From Candidatus Blastococcus massiliensis AP3 (GTDB taxonomy: Bacteria > Actinomycetota > Actinomycetes > Mycobacteriales > Geodermatophilaceae), in assembly GCF_000582785.1 (NCBI RefSeq), contig NZ_HG931174.1, positions 84,273-148,272 on the forward strand: a DNA stretch of 64,000 nucleotides. Reading direction: 5' to 3'. Numbering within the stretch: position 1 is the stretch's first letter; each line of letters opens with the position of its first letter. Positions 1 to 7,785 of this stretch are shown here, one piece after another. Below the pieces are notes generated by a model. That model was given only the letters and a program-made list of their open reading frames with translations. It searched no databases and was not told the origin of the DNA. Made by a program: the position numbers and the translations under genes.

Positions 1-425
1 GCGACGGTGTCGCCGCCGATGACCGCGGCCCCCAGGGGCGCGCACTCCGCCGCCATCCCGGTCGCCACGCCCTCCAGCCAGGCGGTGGGGGTGTCGGCCG
101 GGCAGGCCAGGCCGACCAGCAGCGCGGTGGTCGTGCCACCCATCGCGGCGACGTCGGCGAGGTTCGCGGCGGCGGCCTTGTGCCCGACGTCCTCGGCCGT
201 CGACCAGTCCCGCCGGAAATGGCGGCCCTCCACCAGGACGTCGGTGGTCGCCACCACCCGCCCGTCGGGCGTGGCCAGCACGGCGGCGTCGTCCCCGGGA
301 CCCACCTCCGCCAGGGCCGCCGTACCGGTGCGGGCGAGCACGCGGGCGATGACGCCGAACTCCCCGACGGCCCCGACGGTGTCGGCGCCGTCCTCGCGCG
401 GCACGAACGGACGGGGCCGACTCAC
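1..425 (-). CDS. thiL: Thiamine-monophosphate kinase, N-terminal part (cut by window edge)
   Basis: ThiL phosphorylates thiamine monophosphate to thiamine pyrophosphate in the cytoplasm, the last step of cofactor synthesis. About 141 codons are visible, read leftwards from a GTG at 425. Residues 41-50 read VGPGDDAAVL, the Gly-Asp-Asp nucleotide/metal-binding motif of the ThiL/PurM superfamily, followed by the TTDVLVEGRHF strand and the HKAAAANLADVAAMGG helix typical of the family. The C-terminal half lies outside the window. It diverges from the RAM-domain gene at 518, so the ~90 bp between them should carry both promoters. Thiamine kinase identity rests on these motifs and on the thiL-DUF3515-ddl order, which matches the M. 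tuberculosis region. Confidence 0.9.
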   Translation of the reverse strand, partial: MSRPRPFVPREDGADTVGAVGEFGVIARVLARTGTAALAEVGPGDDAAVLATPDGRVVATTDVLVEGRHFRRDWSTAEDVGHKAAAANLADVAAMGGTTTALLVGLACPADTPTAWLEGVATGMAAECAPLGAAVIGGDTV

Positions 426-517
426 CGGGTGCCTCCGATCACTGGGGTAGGTTGCCGAACTGACCGCCAGACGGCGGGGACGACGTATCGGCGCAGTTGC
501 CGGAGGAAGGATCTCCC

Positions 518-751
518 GTGGTCCACGCCTACATCCTCATCCAGACCGAGGTCGGCAAGGCCGCCCAGGTCGCCACGACCATCAGCGAGATCAGCGGGGT
601 GACCCGGGCCGAGGACGTGACCGGCCCCTACGACGTGATCGTGCGCGCCGAGGCCGAGACCGTCGACGAGCTCGGTCGGCTGGTCGTGGCGCGGGTGCAG
701 TCGGTCGACGGCATCACCCGCACGCTGACCTGCCCCGTCGTCAACATCTGA
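518..751 (+). CDS. Stand-alone Lrp/AsnC ligand-binding (RAM/ACT-like) domain protein
   Basis: This 77-residue protein is only the C-terminal effector-binding domain of the Lrp/AsnC family, with no DNA-binding domain. It begins VVHAYILIQTEVG and contains the typical GPYDVIVRAEAET segment, alternating strands and helices of an alpha-beta sandwich. I place the start at GTG 518, eight bases after a GGAGGAAGG ribosome-binding site; a TTG at 497 would put that site inside the gene. Stand-alone RAM proteins form oligomers that bind amino acids, but their target is usually unknown. It sits between divergent thiL and a DUF3515 gene. A role as amino-acid sensor is inference. Confidence 0.85.
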   Translation: MVHAYILIQTEVGKAAQVATTISEISGVTRAEDVTGPYDVIVRAEAETVDELGRLVVARVQSVDGITRTLTCPVVNI

Positions 752-796
752 CGGTCCTCCCGCCCCGCCCGCCTTACCCCTGCGAGCTCTGACACC

Positions 797-1399
797 CTGA
801 CCGAGCACCCGCCTGCGCCGGAGCGCCCCGACGACCCGCTGCGGCGCATCGCCCTGATCGCGACCGCCGTCCTGGTACCGGTGGTCGTGGTGCTGGTCGT
901 GCTGGCCAACGTCCTGGGCGGCGGGAACGAGGACGACGACACCGCCGCGCGCGGACCGGCCGAGATCGAGGGCACGGCTCCCCAGCAGCGCGCCGACCTC
1001 CCGCCGCTGCCGGTGGAGGTCCCCCCGGTCACGCCGGAGACCGAGGGGCCCTGCACGGCGCTGATGGCCGTCCTGCCACTGGAGCTGGCCCGCCAGCCGT
1101 CCCGGCCGGTGCAGACGGACTCCCCGTTCGCCTACGCCTGGGGCGACCCGGCCGTCGTCCTGCGCTGCGGCGTGGAGCGGCCCGCGGGCTGGGTGACGGG
1201 CGCCGCGGCCATCCAGATCAACGGCGTGCAGTGGTACGTCGACACCGACGATCCCGAGACCACGGTCTGGACGACGGTCGACCGGCCCGTCTACGTGGAG
1301 CTCACCCTGCCGCCGGGCGTCGACAGCGCCCCGGTGACGGCACTGACCACCCAGATCGCCGAGGCACTCCCCTACCAGGAGCCCACCCCCGGGCCCTGA
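797..1399 (+). CDS. DUF3515 membrane-anchored protein (non-standard or unclear start)
   Basis: A single transmembrane segment (RIALIATAVLVPVVVVLVVL) is followed by an acidic linker and a DUF3515 domain with conserved PCTALMAVLP, AWGDPAVVLRCGV and INGVQW segments. It is probably anchored in the membrane with the domain outside. Function is unknown; homologues sit next to ddl in many actinobacteria, e.g. Rv2980. The start is odd. The first ATG/GTG/TTG in frame is GTG 881, which would delete half the membrane segment. Upstream, the frame is open from the previous gene's TGA at 749-751 but holds only CTG at 797, followed by LTEHPPAPERPDDPLRR. I annotate from the CTG as the most sensible N-terminus, with low confidence in the start and good confidence in the family. 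Confidence 0.75.
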   Translation: MTEHPPAPERPDDPLRRIALIATAVLVPVVVVLVVLANVLGGGNEDDDTAARGPAEIEGTAPQQRADLPPLPVEVPPVTPETEGPCTALMAVLPLELARQPSRPVQTDSPFAYAWGDPAVVLRCGVERPAGWVTGAAAIQINGVQWYVDTDDPETTVWTTVDRPVYVELTLPPGVDSAPVTALTTQIAEALPYQEPTPGP

Positions 1400-1412
1400 G
1401 CGCGGCCGCCCG

Positions 1413-2078
1413 TCATCCGGCCGGCAGCCTGTCCAGCTGCGCGACCACCACGGCGTGGACCTCGTCGGTCGCGCCGTCGAGGGAAGCGGCGACGGCCGTG
1501 ACGGCGACGCTGAACGGCCCGCGCGTGCACCACACGAAGGCCGCGGGACCGGACAGCTCCGGCCGGCGGGGCTCGGCCACCTGGAGCTCACGACAGCCGT
1601 CGGGCAGGTCCGGGTCACCCTCGCTCAGCAGCCCGCCGTAGTGCGCGGCGTCGTTGCGCGCGAGGTCCTCGGCGTACGCGCCGGCACCCTCGCCGTCCTC
1701 GAACTGGTCGATGAAGACCCCGGTCAGCGGCCCCTCCCCCGTCCCGGGCCCCCAGAACCGCTCCCAGCCGTGGCGGTAGTCGTAGTCCCGGAGGACCGCG
1801 CGCTCGCGGGCGGGGTCGTCGGCGTACCCGGCGACGTCCTCGACCCGCTTCGCTCCCGCCGGCGGCTCGATCTCGGCGTCCGGCAGCCGCGGCAGCCCCG
1901 AGGGCACCTCCTCGACGACCAGCGGCTCCAGCTCCTCGGGGGAGGCGGGGAGGGACGGCGCCGCGACCGCGGTCTCCGCCGTCCCCTCGTCCTCTCGACC
2001 GCACGCGGGCACGACGACGACGGGTAGGACGGCCAGCAGGACGGCGACCCGGCGGCGGGGCCACCGTCCGGAGCTCAC
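1413..2078 (-). CDS. Predicted lipoprotein of unknown function
   Basis: The 221-residue product starts [15 protein letters not shown]: an arginine-rich n-region, a hydrophobic stretch and the lipobox-like VPAC around residue 27 (the Pro is unusual at that position). It is therefore likely a lipid-anchored exported protein. The mature part is acidic, with the aromatic-rich [12 protein letters not shown] segment and two later Cys residues that might form a disulfide. I do not recognise a named domain. Its GTG start overlaps the ddl stop as GTGA, so it is translationally coupled to D-Ala-D-Ala ligase. A role at the cell envelope is plausible from that link but unproven. It faces the DUF3515 gene tail to tail. 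Confidence 0.75.
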   Translation of the reverse strand: MSSGRWPRRRVAVLLAVLPVVVVPACGREDEGTAETAVAAPSLPASPEELEPLVVEEVPSGLPRLPDAEIEPPAGAKRVEDVAGYADDPARERAVLRDYDYRHGWERFWGPGTGEGPLTGVFIDQFEDGEGAGAYAEDLARNDAAHYGGLLSEGDPDLPDGCRELQVAEPRRPELSGPAAFVWCTRGPFSVAVTAVAASLDGATDEVHAVVVAQLDRLPAG

Positions 2079-3196
2079 CGTGGAGCCAGGGCGCCGGACA
2101 CCAGCCGGTCGACCAGTTCGGCGAAGTCCACGCCACTGGCTGCCCACATCCGGGCGAACATGGAGATCGGGGTGAAGCCGGGCATGGTGTTGACCTCGTT
2201 GATCACCAGCTGCTCGGCGCCGTCGGCGCCGGTGCCGAGGAAGAAGTCGACGCGGGCCAGGCCCCGGCAGTCCAGCGCCAGGTAGGCGCGGCGGGCCGCT
2301 GCCTGCACCGCCTCCGTCTGCGCCGGGGTGAGGTCCGCGGGGATGTCGAACTCGGCCGCGTCGTCGAGGTACTTGGCGGCGAAGTCGTACCAGTCCACGC
2401 CCTCGCGCAACCTGATCTCGGCCGGCACGCTGGCCTCCGGGAGGCCCGTGCCGCGGGCGGCGAGGACCCCGCACTCGATCTCCCGGCCGGTGACGGCCGC
2501 TTCGACGATCACCTTGGGGTCGACGGCGGCGGCAGCGGCCACCGCCTCGGGGAACCGGCCCCAGTCGGTGACCTTGGTGATCCCGATGCTCGAACCGGCG
2601 CGGGACGGCTTGACGAAGACGGGCAGTCCGAGCCGCTCTCGGGCGGCGTCGTCGAGCACCGCGGGATCGGGGCAGACGGCGCCGTCGGCGTCGCGCAGCA
2701 CCACGTGGTCGCCCTGCGGCAGCCCGGCTGCGGCCAGGAGCTTCTTGGTGAACTCCTTGTCCATGGAGGCCGCGCTGGCGAACACGCCGGAGCCCACGTA
2801 GGGCAGGCCGCTCATCTCGAGCAGCCCCTGCACGGTGCCGTCCTCGCCGAACGGGCCGTGCAGCACCGGGAACACCACGTCGACCGCGGTGAGCACCTCG
2901 CCCATGCCGGCGCCGGGCTCGAGGACGGCCAGGCCCCGGCCGGCGGGGTCACCGACCAGGGAGACCGCCGTCCCGCCGGTGACCTCCGGGAGCTCGCCGT
3001 CGGTGATGGCCAACGCCTGCTCGCTGTCGGTCAGCACCCAGCGCCCGTCGCGGGCGATGCCCACCGGCACCACCTCGTAGCGCTCGGGATCCAGCGCAGC
3101 CATGACCGCACCGGCCGAGACGCAGGAGATGGCGTGCTCGGCGCTGCGGCCCCCGAACACGACCGCGACGCGCACCTTGCCTGCCTGCCCGTTCAT
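2075..3196 (-). CDS. ddl: D-alanine--D-alanine ligase
   Basis: This ATP-grasp ligase joins two D-alanines for the peptidoglycan stem peptide in the cytoplasm. The 373-residue length fits the family. The N-terminus has [19 protein letters not shown], the Ddl signature in which GGRSAEH holds the first substrate. [15 protein letters not shown] and [13 protein letters not shown] follow, and the C-terminal [16 protein letters not shown] carries the metal-binding Glu and Asn. It starts with ATG at 3196, ten codons before the first beta strand. Its stop overlaps the start of the downstream lipoprotein. The M. tuberculosis equivalent is ddlA (Rv2981c), next to gpsA as here, although phosphatidylcholine synthase and a Cys/Met enzyme have been inserted between them in this genome. 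Confidence 0.97.
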   Translation of the reverse strand: MNGQAGKVRVAVVFGGRSAEHAISCVSAGAVMAALDPERYEVVPVGIARDGRWVLTDSEQALAITDGELPEVTGGTAVSLVGDPAGRGLAVLEPGAGMGEVLTAVDVVFPVLHGPFGEDGTVQGLLEMSGLPYVGSGVFASAASMDKEFTKKLLAAAGLPQGDHVVLRDADGAVCPDPAVLDDAARERLGLPVFVKPSRAGSSIGITKVTDWGRFPEAVAAAAAVDPKVIVEAAVTGREIECGVLAARGTGLPEASVPAEIRLREGVDWYDFAAKYLDDAAEFDIPADLTPAQTEAVQAAARRAYLALDCRGLARVDFFLGTGADGAEQLVINEVNTMPGFTPISMFARMWAASGVDFAELVDRLVSGALAPR

Positions 3197-3273
3197 CGGG
3201 TCGACCCTAGTGCCGCGTTCCCGGGCGCACGCGCCGTCCCGCCGGGGCGTGGCGGGTGTGGCAGCCTCGACGC

Positions 3274-4056
3274 GTGCACGATCACGCCGCCGCGCCGTCG
3301 GGGTCCCCGGCCCCCGCCTTCTCGCGGGGCGCCCGGCTGGCCGGCTGGGCCGTGCACCTGTACACGGCCTCCGGCGCGGTCCTGGGCCTCCTGACGGTCC
3401 TCGCGGCCATCGAGGGCGAGGTCGAGACCGCCTTGTGGCTGGTGCTGGCCACGCTGTTCGTCGACGGCACCGACGGCATGCTGGCCCGCCGTCTCCGGGT
3501 CAAGGAGACGATCCCCTGGTTCGACGGCGCCCTGCTCGACAACATCGTCGACTACCTGACGTTCACCTTCGTCGCGGTCGTGCTGCTCTGGACGACGGAC
3601 CGGCTGCCCGACGGCGCGGTCGGCTGGGTGGTGGCCGCGCTGCCCCTGCTGGCCTCCTGCTACCAGTTCTGCCGGGTCGACGCGAAGACCGAGGACCACT
3701 ACTTCCTCGGCTTCCCCAGCTACTGGAACATCGTCGCCCTCTACGCGATCGTCCTGGACCTCGGCACCACCGCGGTGGCCGTCCTCCTCGTGGTGCTGAC
3801 CGTGCTGGTGTTCGTGCCGATCAAGTACGTCTACCCCTCGCGCACCGTCCTGCTGCGCAGCCTGAACATGGGGCTGGCCACCGCCTGGCTGGTGAGCGTC
3901 GTCGTGCTGCTCCTGCAGTACCCCGACCCGCACCCCGTGGCCGTGGCGCTGAGCCTCGCCTACCCCGTCTACTACACCGCCGTCAGCGTCTGGCTCACGG
4001 TGGCCGGCAGCGGGCAGCGGGCCGGGTCAGCCCAGGGCGGCCAGACCGCGGCCTAG
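3274..4056 (+). CDS. pcs: Phosphatidylcholine synthase-like CDP-alcohol phosphatidyltransferase
   Basis: This integral membrane enzyme is predicted to condense CDP-diacylglycerol with free choline to give phosphatidylcholine. The CDP-alcohol phosphotransferase motif is present as DGMLAR, then 12 residues, then [10 protein letters not shown]. That 12-residue spacing and the flanking [10 protein letters not shown] match bacterial phosphatidylcholine synthases (Pcs) rather than PgsA or Pcs-unrelated family members. The YTASG segment, the [10 protein letters not shown] loop and PIKYVYPSR are further Pcs-like landmarks. About seven hydrophobic segments are visible. GTG 3274 is chosen; GTG 3256 in the same frame is possible and neither has a clear ribosome-binding site. 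The 3' end overlaps the convergent PLP enzyme by 30 bp. Phosphatidylcholine is a known polar lipid of Geodermatophilaceae. Confidence 0.85.
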   Translation: MHDHAAAPSGSPAPAFSRGARLAGWAVHLYTASGAVLGLLTVLAAIEGEVETALWLVLATLFVDGTDGMLARRLRVKETIPWFDGALLDNIVDYLTFTFVAVVLLWTTDRLPDGAVGWVVAALPLLASCYQFCRVDAKTEDHYFLGFPSYWNIVALYAIVLDLGTTAVAVLLVVLTVLVFVPIKYVYPSRTVLLRSLNMGLATAWLVSVVVLLLQYPDPHPVAVALSLAYPVYYTAVSVWLTVAGSGQRAGSAQGGQTAA

Positions 4057-5154
4057 GTCCTCGACGAGGTCGTCGGTGTCCTCGATGCCGCAGGAGAACC
4101 GCACGAACCCGGGCGGGACGGCGTCGCCGCCCCACTGCGCCCGCCGGTCGACGGTGCTGTGCACGCCGCCGAAGCTGGTCGCCGCCGACCAGAGCCGGGT
4201 GCCGGCGAGCAGCCGGGCGACCGCGTCCTCGTCCGCCAGCTCGCAGGAGAGCACCCCGTTGGGGCGCAGCATCTGCCGCCCGGCCACCTCGGAGGAGGGG
4301 TCGCCCACGCGCCAGGGCCAGCGCAGCCCGGTGACCGCGGGCGAGGAGGCCAGCAGCTCGGCCACCGCGGCGGCGTTCTGCGCCTGGCGCGCCAGCCGCA
4401 GGTCGAGGGTGCTCATCGACCGGTGCCCCAGCCAGGCCTCGAACGGGCCGGGGGTGCTCCCGGTGCGGTTCCGGAAGCCCAGCACCTGCGCGTACAGCTC
4501 GTCGTCGGCGGTGCTGACGTGCCCCAGCAGCAGGTCGCTGTGACCGGTCAGCGCCTTGGTGTCGCTGCCCACGGTGAGGTGCGCGCCCAGCGCCAGCGGC
4601 CGCTGGCCCAGCGGCGTCGCCGTGGTGTTGTCGACGGCGACCACGGTGCCGGCCGCCCGCGCGGCGCGGGCCACGGCGGCGATGTCGCAGACGTCGAGCT
4701 GCGGATTGCTCGGCGTCTCCAGCAGCACCATCGCCACGCCCGCCAGGCCGCCGTCGGCCGCGAAGCGCTCGATCTCGGGGGTGGGGACCTCGGTGACCGC
4801 GATGCCGAACCGGGTCAGCTCCTCGGCGCCCAGCATGCGGGTCGTGTAGTAGCCGTCCGACGGCAGGACGACGCGGTCTCCGCTGCCCACGCAGGCCAGC
4901 ACCGTCGCCGTCAGCGCCGCCATCCCGGTGGCGAAGGAGAGGCACCGCCCCCCGTCGAGCTCGCCGACGGCGGCCTCGAAATCGCGCAGCGTCGGGTGCT
5001 CGGTGCGGGCATAGGCGTCCCGGCCACCGGCGCGCGGCGGCAGGTCACCGAGGTGGAAGGGCGCGGCGAAGACCGGCGACGGCCGCAGCGGCGCACCGGG
5101 AACGGCGGGGTGCTCCCCCGCCCGCACGGAGCGGGTGCCGTCCCCCCAGCTCAT
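4027..5154 (-). CDS. Cystathionine gamma-lyase/synthase family PLP enzyme
   Basis: A 375-residue fold-type I PLP enzyme of the Cys/Met metabolism family, cytoplasmic, acting on sulfur amino acids (trans-sulfuration or gamma-elimination). Diagnostic segments are TGMAALTATVLACV, DGYYTTRMLG, VLLETPSNPQLDVCDI, AVDNTTATPLGQRPL and SDTKALTGHSDLLLG, where the Lys forms the PLP Schiff base. The C-terminus ends [18 protein letters not shown], which is standard. The sequence cannot tell gamma-lyase from gamma-synthase or homocysteine synthase. Translation appears coupled to gpsA through two tiny ORFs (see 5151-5182). It has no place in the M. tuberculosis order and looks like a local insertion. Confidence 0.85.
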   Translation of the reverse strand: MSWGDGTRSVRAGEHPAVPGAPLRPSPVFAAPFHLGDLPPRAGGRDAYARTEHPTLRDFEAAVGELDGGRCLSFATGMAALTATVLACVGSGDRVVLPSDGYYTTRMLGAEELTRFGIAVTEVPTPEIERFAADGGLAGVAMVLLETPSNPQLDVCDIAAVARAARAAGTVVAVDNTTATPLGQRPLALGAHLTVGSDTKALTGHSDLLLGHVSTADDELYAQVLGFRNRTGSTPGPFEAWLGHRSMSTLDLRLARQAQNAAAVAELLASSPAVTGLRWPWRVGDPSSEVAGRQMLRPNGVLSCELADEDAVARLLAGTRLWSAATSFGGVHSTVDRRAQWGGDAVPPGFVRFSCGIEDTDDLVEDLGRGLAALG

Positions 5155-5182
5155 TCGGGCTTCGTCATTCGGGCCTCGTCAT
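5151..5182 (-). CDS. Two chained five-codon minicistrons between gpsA and the Cys/Met PLP enzyme gene
   Basis: Reading leftwards, the gpsA TGA (5179-5181) overlaps an ATG (5182). That ATG opens the ORF MTRPE-stop (5165-5182). Its TGA overlaps the ATG of a second ORF, MTKPE-stop (5151-5168), whose TGA overlaps the ATG of the PLP enzyme (5154). Three successive ATGA junctions therefore link the two real genes. The cause is a 14-bp unit repeated at 5153-5166, 5167-5180 and, less well, 5181-5194. Because 14 is one less than 15, each repeat recreates an ATGA overlap. The peptides themselves probably have no function; the arrangement may tune translation of the downstream gene. Confidence 0.6.
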
Positions 5183-5194
5183 TCCGGCTTGGCC
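5153..5194. repeat. Three tandem 14-bp repeats at an operon junction
   Basis: Plus-strand units ATTCGGGCTTCGTC, ATTCGGGCCTCGTC and a diverged ATTCCGGCTTGGCC follow each other without spacing. The first two differ at one base; the third differs at five and encodes the GpsA C-terminus. Replication slippage is the simplest origin. Consequences for translation are described under the minicistrons. Confidence 0.8.
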
Positions 5195-6174
5195 TCGCGG
5201 GACATCATCGCCTGCACCATCCGGGCCGCGGGCTGTCCGTCGTGGCAGACCCGCACGACAGCCTCGGTGATCGGGACGTCGACCCCGTGCGCCCGGGCCA
5301 GGTCGAGCACCGAGCGGCAGCTCTTCACGCCCTCGGCGGTCTGCCGGGTGCTCTCCTGCACCTCCTGCACGGTCATGCCGCGGCCGAGCTTCTCGCCGAA
5401 CGTCCGGTTGCGCGACAGCGGCGAGCTGCAGGTGGCCACGAGGTCGCCCAGTCCGGCGAGCCCCGCGAAGGTGGTGAGCTCGGCGCCCAGGGCCATGCCC
5501 AGCCGCGCGGTCTCGGCGAGCCCCCGGGTGATCAGCGACGCCCGGGTGTTGTCCCCGAACCCCAGCCCCTCGGCGATGCCGCAGGCCAGCGCGATGACGT
5601 TCTTCACCGCGCCACCCAGCTCGCAGCCGACCAGGTCGGGGTTGGTGTAGGGGCGGAAGTAGCGGGTCTTGCAGGCGTCCTGCACCTGGGCCGCGCGGTC
5701 GCCGTCGCTGCACGCGATGACCGTGGCGGCCGGCTGCTCCTCGGCGATCTCCCGGGCCAGGTTGGGCCCCGAGAGCGCCGCCACCCGGTCGGCGCCCGCG
5801 CCGGTGACCTCGCAGATGACCTCGCTCATCCGCTTGGTCGTGCCGAGCTCGATGCCCTTCATCAGGCTCAGCAGCGTGGCGTCGGCCGGCAGCAGCGGCG
5901 CCCAGTCGACGAGGTTGCCCCGCAGCGACTGCGAGGGGACGGCGAGGACCACGAGCTCGGCTCCCTGCAGGGCCTCGCCGGCGTCGGTGGTCGCCCGCAC
6001 GGACGCGGGCAACCGGATGCCGGGCAGGTAGTCGCGGTTCTCCGCGTCCTCGGTGATCGCCCGCGCGAGCTCGGGCCGGCGGGCGTGCAGCGCGACGTCG
6101 CACCCGGCGTCGGCGAGCACCTTCGCGAACGTCGTCCCCCACGAACCGGCTCCCAGGACCGCCGCCCGCCTCAC
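5179..6174 (-). CDS. gpsA: NAD(P)-dependent glycerol-3-phosphate dehydrogenase
   Basis: GpsA reduces dihydroxyacetone phosphate to sn-glycerol 3-phosphate, the backbone for phospholipids. The N-terminal Rossmann motif [10 protein letters not shown] starts at about residue 8; [10 protein letters not shown], the catalytic-lysine segment [13 protein letters not shown] and the C-terminal [11 protein letters not shown] are all present. Length is 331 residues, the family norm. The GTG start at 6174 overlaps the plsC stop as GTGA and is preceded by GGAGGT. A much longer in-frame ORF extends upstream but reads antisense through plsC and is not real. Neighbour plsC uses its product, so plsC-gpsA is a coherent phospholipid operon. 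Confidence 0.96.
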   Translation of the reverse strand: MRRAAVLGAGSWGTTFAKVLADAGCDVALHARRPELARAITEDAENRDYLPGIRLPASVRATTDAGEALQGAELVVLAVPSQSLRGNLVDWAPLLPADATLLSLMKGIELGTTKRMSEVICEVTGAGADRVAALSGPNLAREIAEEQPAATVIACSDGDRAAQVQDACKTRYFRPYTNPDLVGCELGGAVKNVIALACGIAEGLGFGDNTRASLITRGLAETARLGMALGAELTTFAGLAGLGDLVATCSSPLSRNRTFGEKLGRGMTVQEVQESTRQTAEGVKSCRSVLDLARAHGVDVPITEAVVRVCHDGQPAARMVQAMMSREAKPE

Positions 6175-7004
6175 GCGACACCTCCCGCGAGGTCGCCGGG
6201 CAGCTCGCGCCGGGGGCGCGGGTAGAACGCCACCGGCGCGGGCTCGCCGCGCAGCTCGGCCAACTGGTCGCGGACGCGGCCCATCATGAGGTCGGTGGTC
6301 TCCTTCAGCAGCTCGGCGGTGACCGGTCCCCCGGCCCGGACCCGAGCGCGCTGCTCGGAGAGGTCGATCGGCTCGCCGACGTAGTAGTCGGCAGGCGTCC
6401 GGGGCCGCAGGTACAGCTTCTTGGCGTGGTAGTCGTGGAGCCGCTGCGGACCCCACTGGGCGACGGGCAGCACGACGGCATCGGTGGTCAGCGCGAGCCG
6501 CGCGGCACCGGTGCGCGACTCCATCGGCCACCACTCGGGGTCGCGGGTGACCGAGCCCTCGGGGTAGATGACCACCACGTTGCCGGCGGCCAGGTCGTCC
6601 TGCGCCGCGGCCAGGGCGCCCACCGCGTCCGAGGAGTACCGGGCGACCGGGATCTGACCGGCGGACCGCAGGATCGCCCCGGCCAGCCCCTTGAACACCG
6701 ACTCCTTGGCCAGGAAGTGCGGCATCCGGCCGTGGTCGAACACCAGCCGGGCGCAGGCGATCGGGTCGAGGATCGACACGTGGTTGGCCACCAGCAGCAC
6801 CGGCCCGCTCCTGGGCAGGCGGTCGCCGTGCCGGTAGCGGATGCGGAACATCAGCTTCGACGCCGGGAAGACGACGGCGATGCAGAGCCAGAACGCCCAG
6901 CCGATGCGCCCACGGGTGCGCCACCTGCCGGGCCGGCGGCTCGGGGGCCGCTCGACCGGCGCGGACCCGTCGTCCGAGCCCCGCCAGGACGTCTGCTCCG
7001 CCAC
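6171..7004 (-). CDS. plsC: 1-acyl-glycerol-3-phosphate acyltransferase (PlsC family)
   Basis: Membrane-associated acyltransferase that probably acylates lysophosphatidic acid in phospholipid synthesis. Residues 75-80 read HVSILD, the HX4D catalytic motif. YPEGSVTRD is the acyl-acceptor EGT motif with Ser for Thr. A hydrophobic helix at about residues 36-48 precedes the catalytic domain. The start is GTG 7004, eleven bases after a GGGGAGGA ribosome-binding site; the open frame upstream of this is a shadow of cofC. 277 residues suits the family. It is coupled to gpsA by a 4-base overlap. Substrate specificity (lysophosphatidate versus another acceptor) cannot be read from sequence. Confidence 0.93.
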   Translation of the reverse strand: MAEQTSWRGSDDGSAPVERPPSRRPGRWRTRGRIGWAFWLCIAVVFPASKLMFRIRYRHGDRLPRSGPVLLVANHVSILDPIACARLVFDHGRMPHFLAKESVFKGLAGAILRSAGQIPVARYSSDAVGALAAAQDDLAAGNVVVIYPEGSVTRDPEWWPMESRTGAARLALTTDAVVLPVAQWGPQRLHDYHAKKLYLRPRTPADYYVGEPIDLSEQRARVRAGGPVTAELLKETTDLMMGRVRDQLAELRGEPAPVAFYPRPRRELPGDLAGGVA

Positions 7005-7124
7005 CGGCTGTCCTCCCCGTCTCCTGTGATCTGCCCCATGATCGACCCTGCGGTCCCCCGGCGGGAGCACCGGGGTCCCCGGGGAGCGGCGACCGGCGCC
7101 GAGCGGTGTGCTGCCATTGTCGCC

Positions 7125-7781
7125 GTGTCCCCGTGGTCGGTCGTCGTCCCGGCGAAGCGGCTCGCCGTGGCCAAGACCCGGCTGCGGCCGCTGACCGACC
7201 GGGCCGACGGGGCCTCCGACGCCCACGAGGCGCTGGTGCTCGCGCTGCTCGCCGACACGGTGGCGGCGGCCCTGGCGTGCCCGTCGGTGGGCGACGTCGT
7301 GGTGGTGACCGACGAGCCCGCGGCCGCGGCGCTGGTGCGCCACCTGGGTGCCCGCCCGGTCGCCGACGAGCCGGACCGCGGGCTGAACCCGGCCCTGGAG
7401 CACGGCGCCCGCGTCGCCCTCGGGACGGCCGTCGCCGCCCTCTCCTCCGACCTGCCGGCGCTACGACCGGACGAGCTCGCCGCCGCCCTGCGCGCCGCCG
7501 ACGCCGCCCCGCGGTCCTTCGTCCCCGACGCACAGGGCAGCGGGACCACGATGCTCACCGCGCGCGGCACCCCGCTGCGGCCGCGCTTCGGGACGGGGTC
7601 CGCGCGGCTCCACCGCGACGACGGCGCGGTCCCCCTGGACGGCGCGTGGCCGGGGCTGGTCCGCGACGTCGACACCGTCGAGGACCTGCGGGCGGCCGTG
7701 GCTCTGGGTGTGGGAGCCCGGACCGCGGCCCTGCTGGCCGGTTCGCCGACTCTCGCCGTTCACCTCGGTGCGGCACGATGA
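7125..7781 (+). CDS. cofC: Phosphoenolpyruvate/2-phospho-L-lactate guanylyltransferase (F420 biosynthesis)
   Basis: CofC/FbiD transfers GMP from GTP to phosphoenolpyruvate (or 2-phospholactate) to make the activated side-chain precursor of coenzyme F420. The protein opens [16 protein letters not shown], the nucleotide-binding loop of the family, and has [32 protein letters not shown] and GTTMLTA. Length is 218 residues from GTG 7125; a longer frame would include low-quality N-terminal sequence. The order fbiD-ppk-mutT1 equals Rv2983-Rv2984-Rv2985. It indicates that this organism makes F420, although the other fbi genes are not in the window. It diverges from plsC across a 120-bp gap. Confidence 0.92.
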   Translation: MSPWSVVVPAKRLAVAKTRLRPLTDRADGASDAHEALVLALLADTVAAALACPSVGDVVVVTDEPAAAALVRHLGARPVADEPDRGLNPALEHGARVALGTAVAALSSDLPALRPDELAAALRAADAAPRSFVPDAQGSGTTMLTARGTPLRPRFGTGSARLHRDDGAVPLDGAWPGLVRDVDTVEDLRAAVALGVGARTAALLAGSPTLAVHLGAAR

Positions 7782-7785
7782 ACCG

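Noticed and set aside
5179-7533. A possible PlsC-GpsA-type fused protein of 784 residues
   Set aside because: Only the last 331 residues match GpsA; the first part reads plsC and cofC out of frame. The GTG at 6174 with GGAGGT is the real start.
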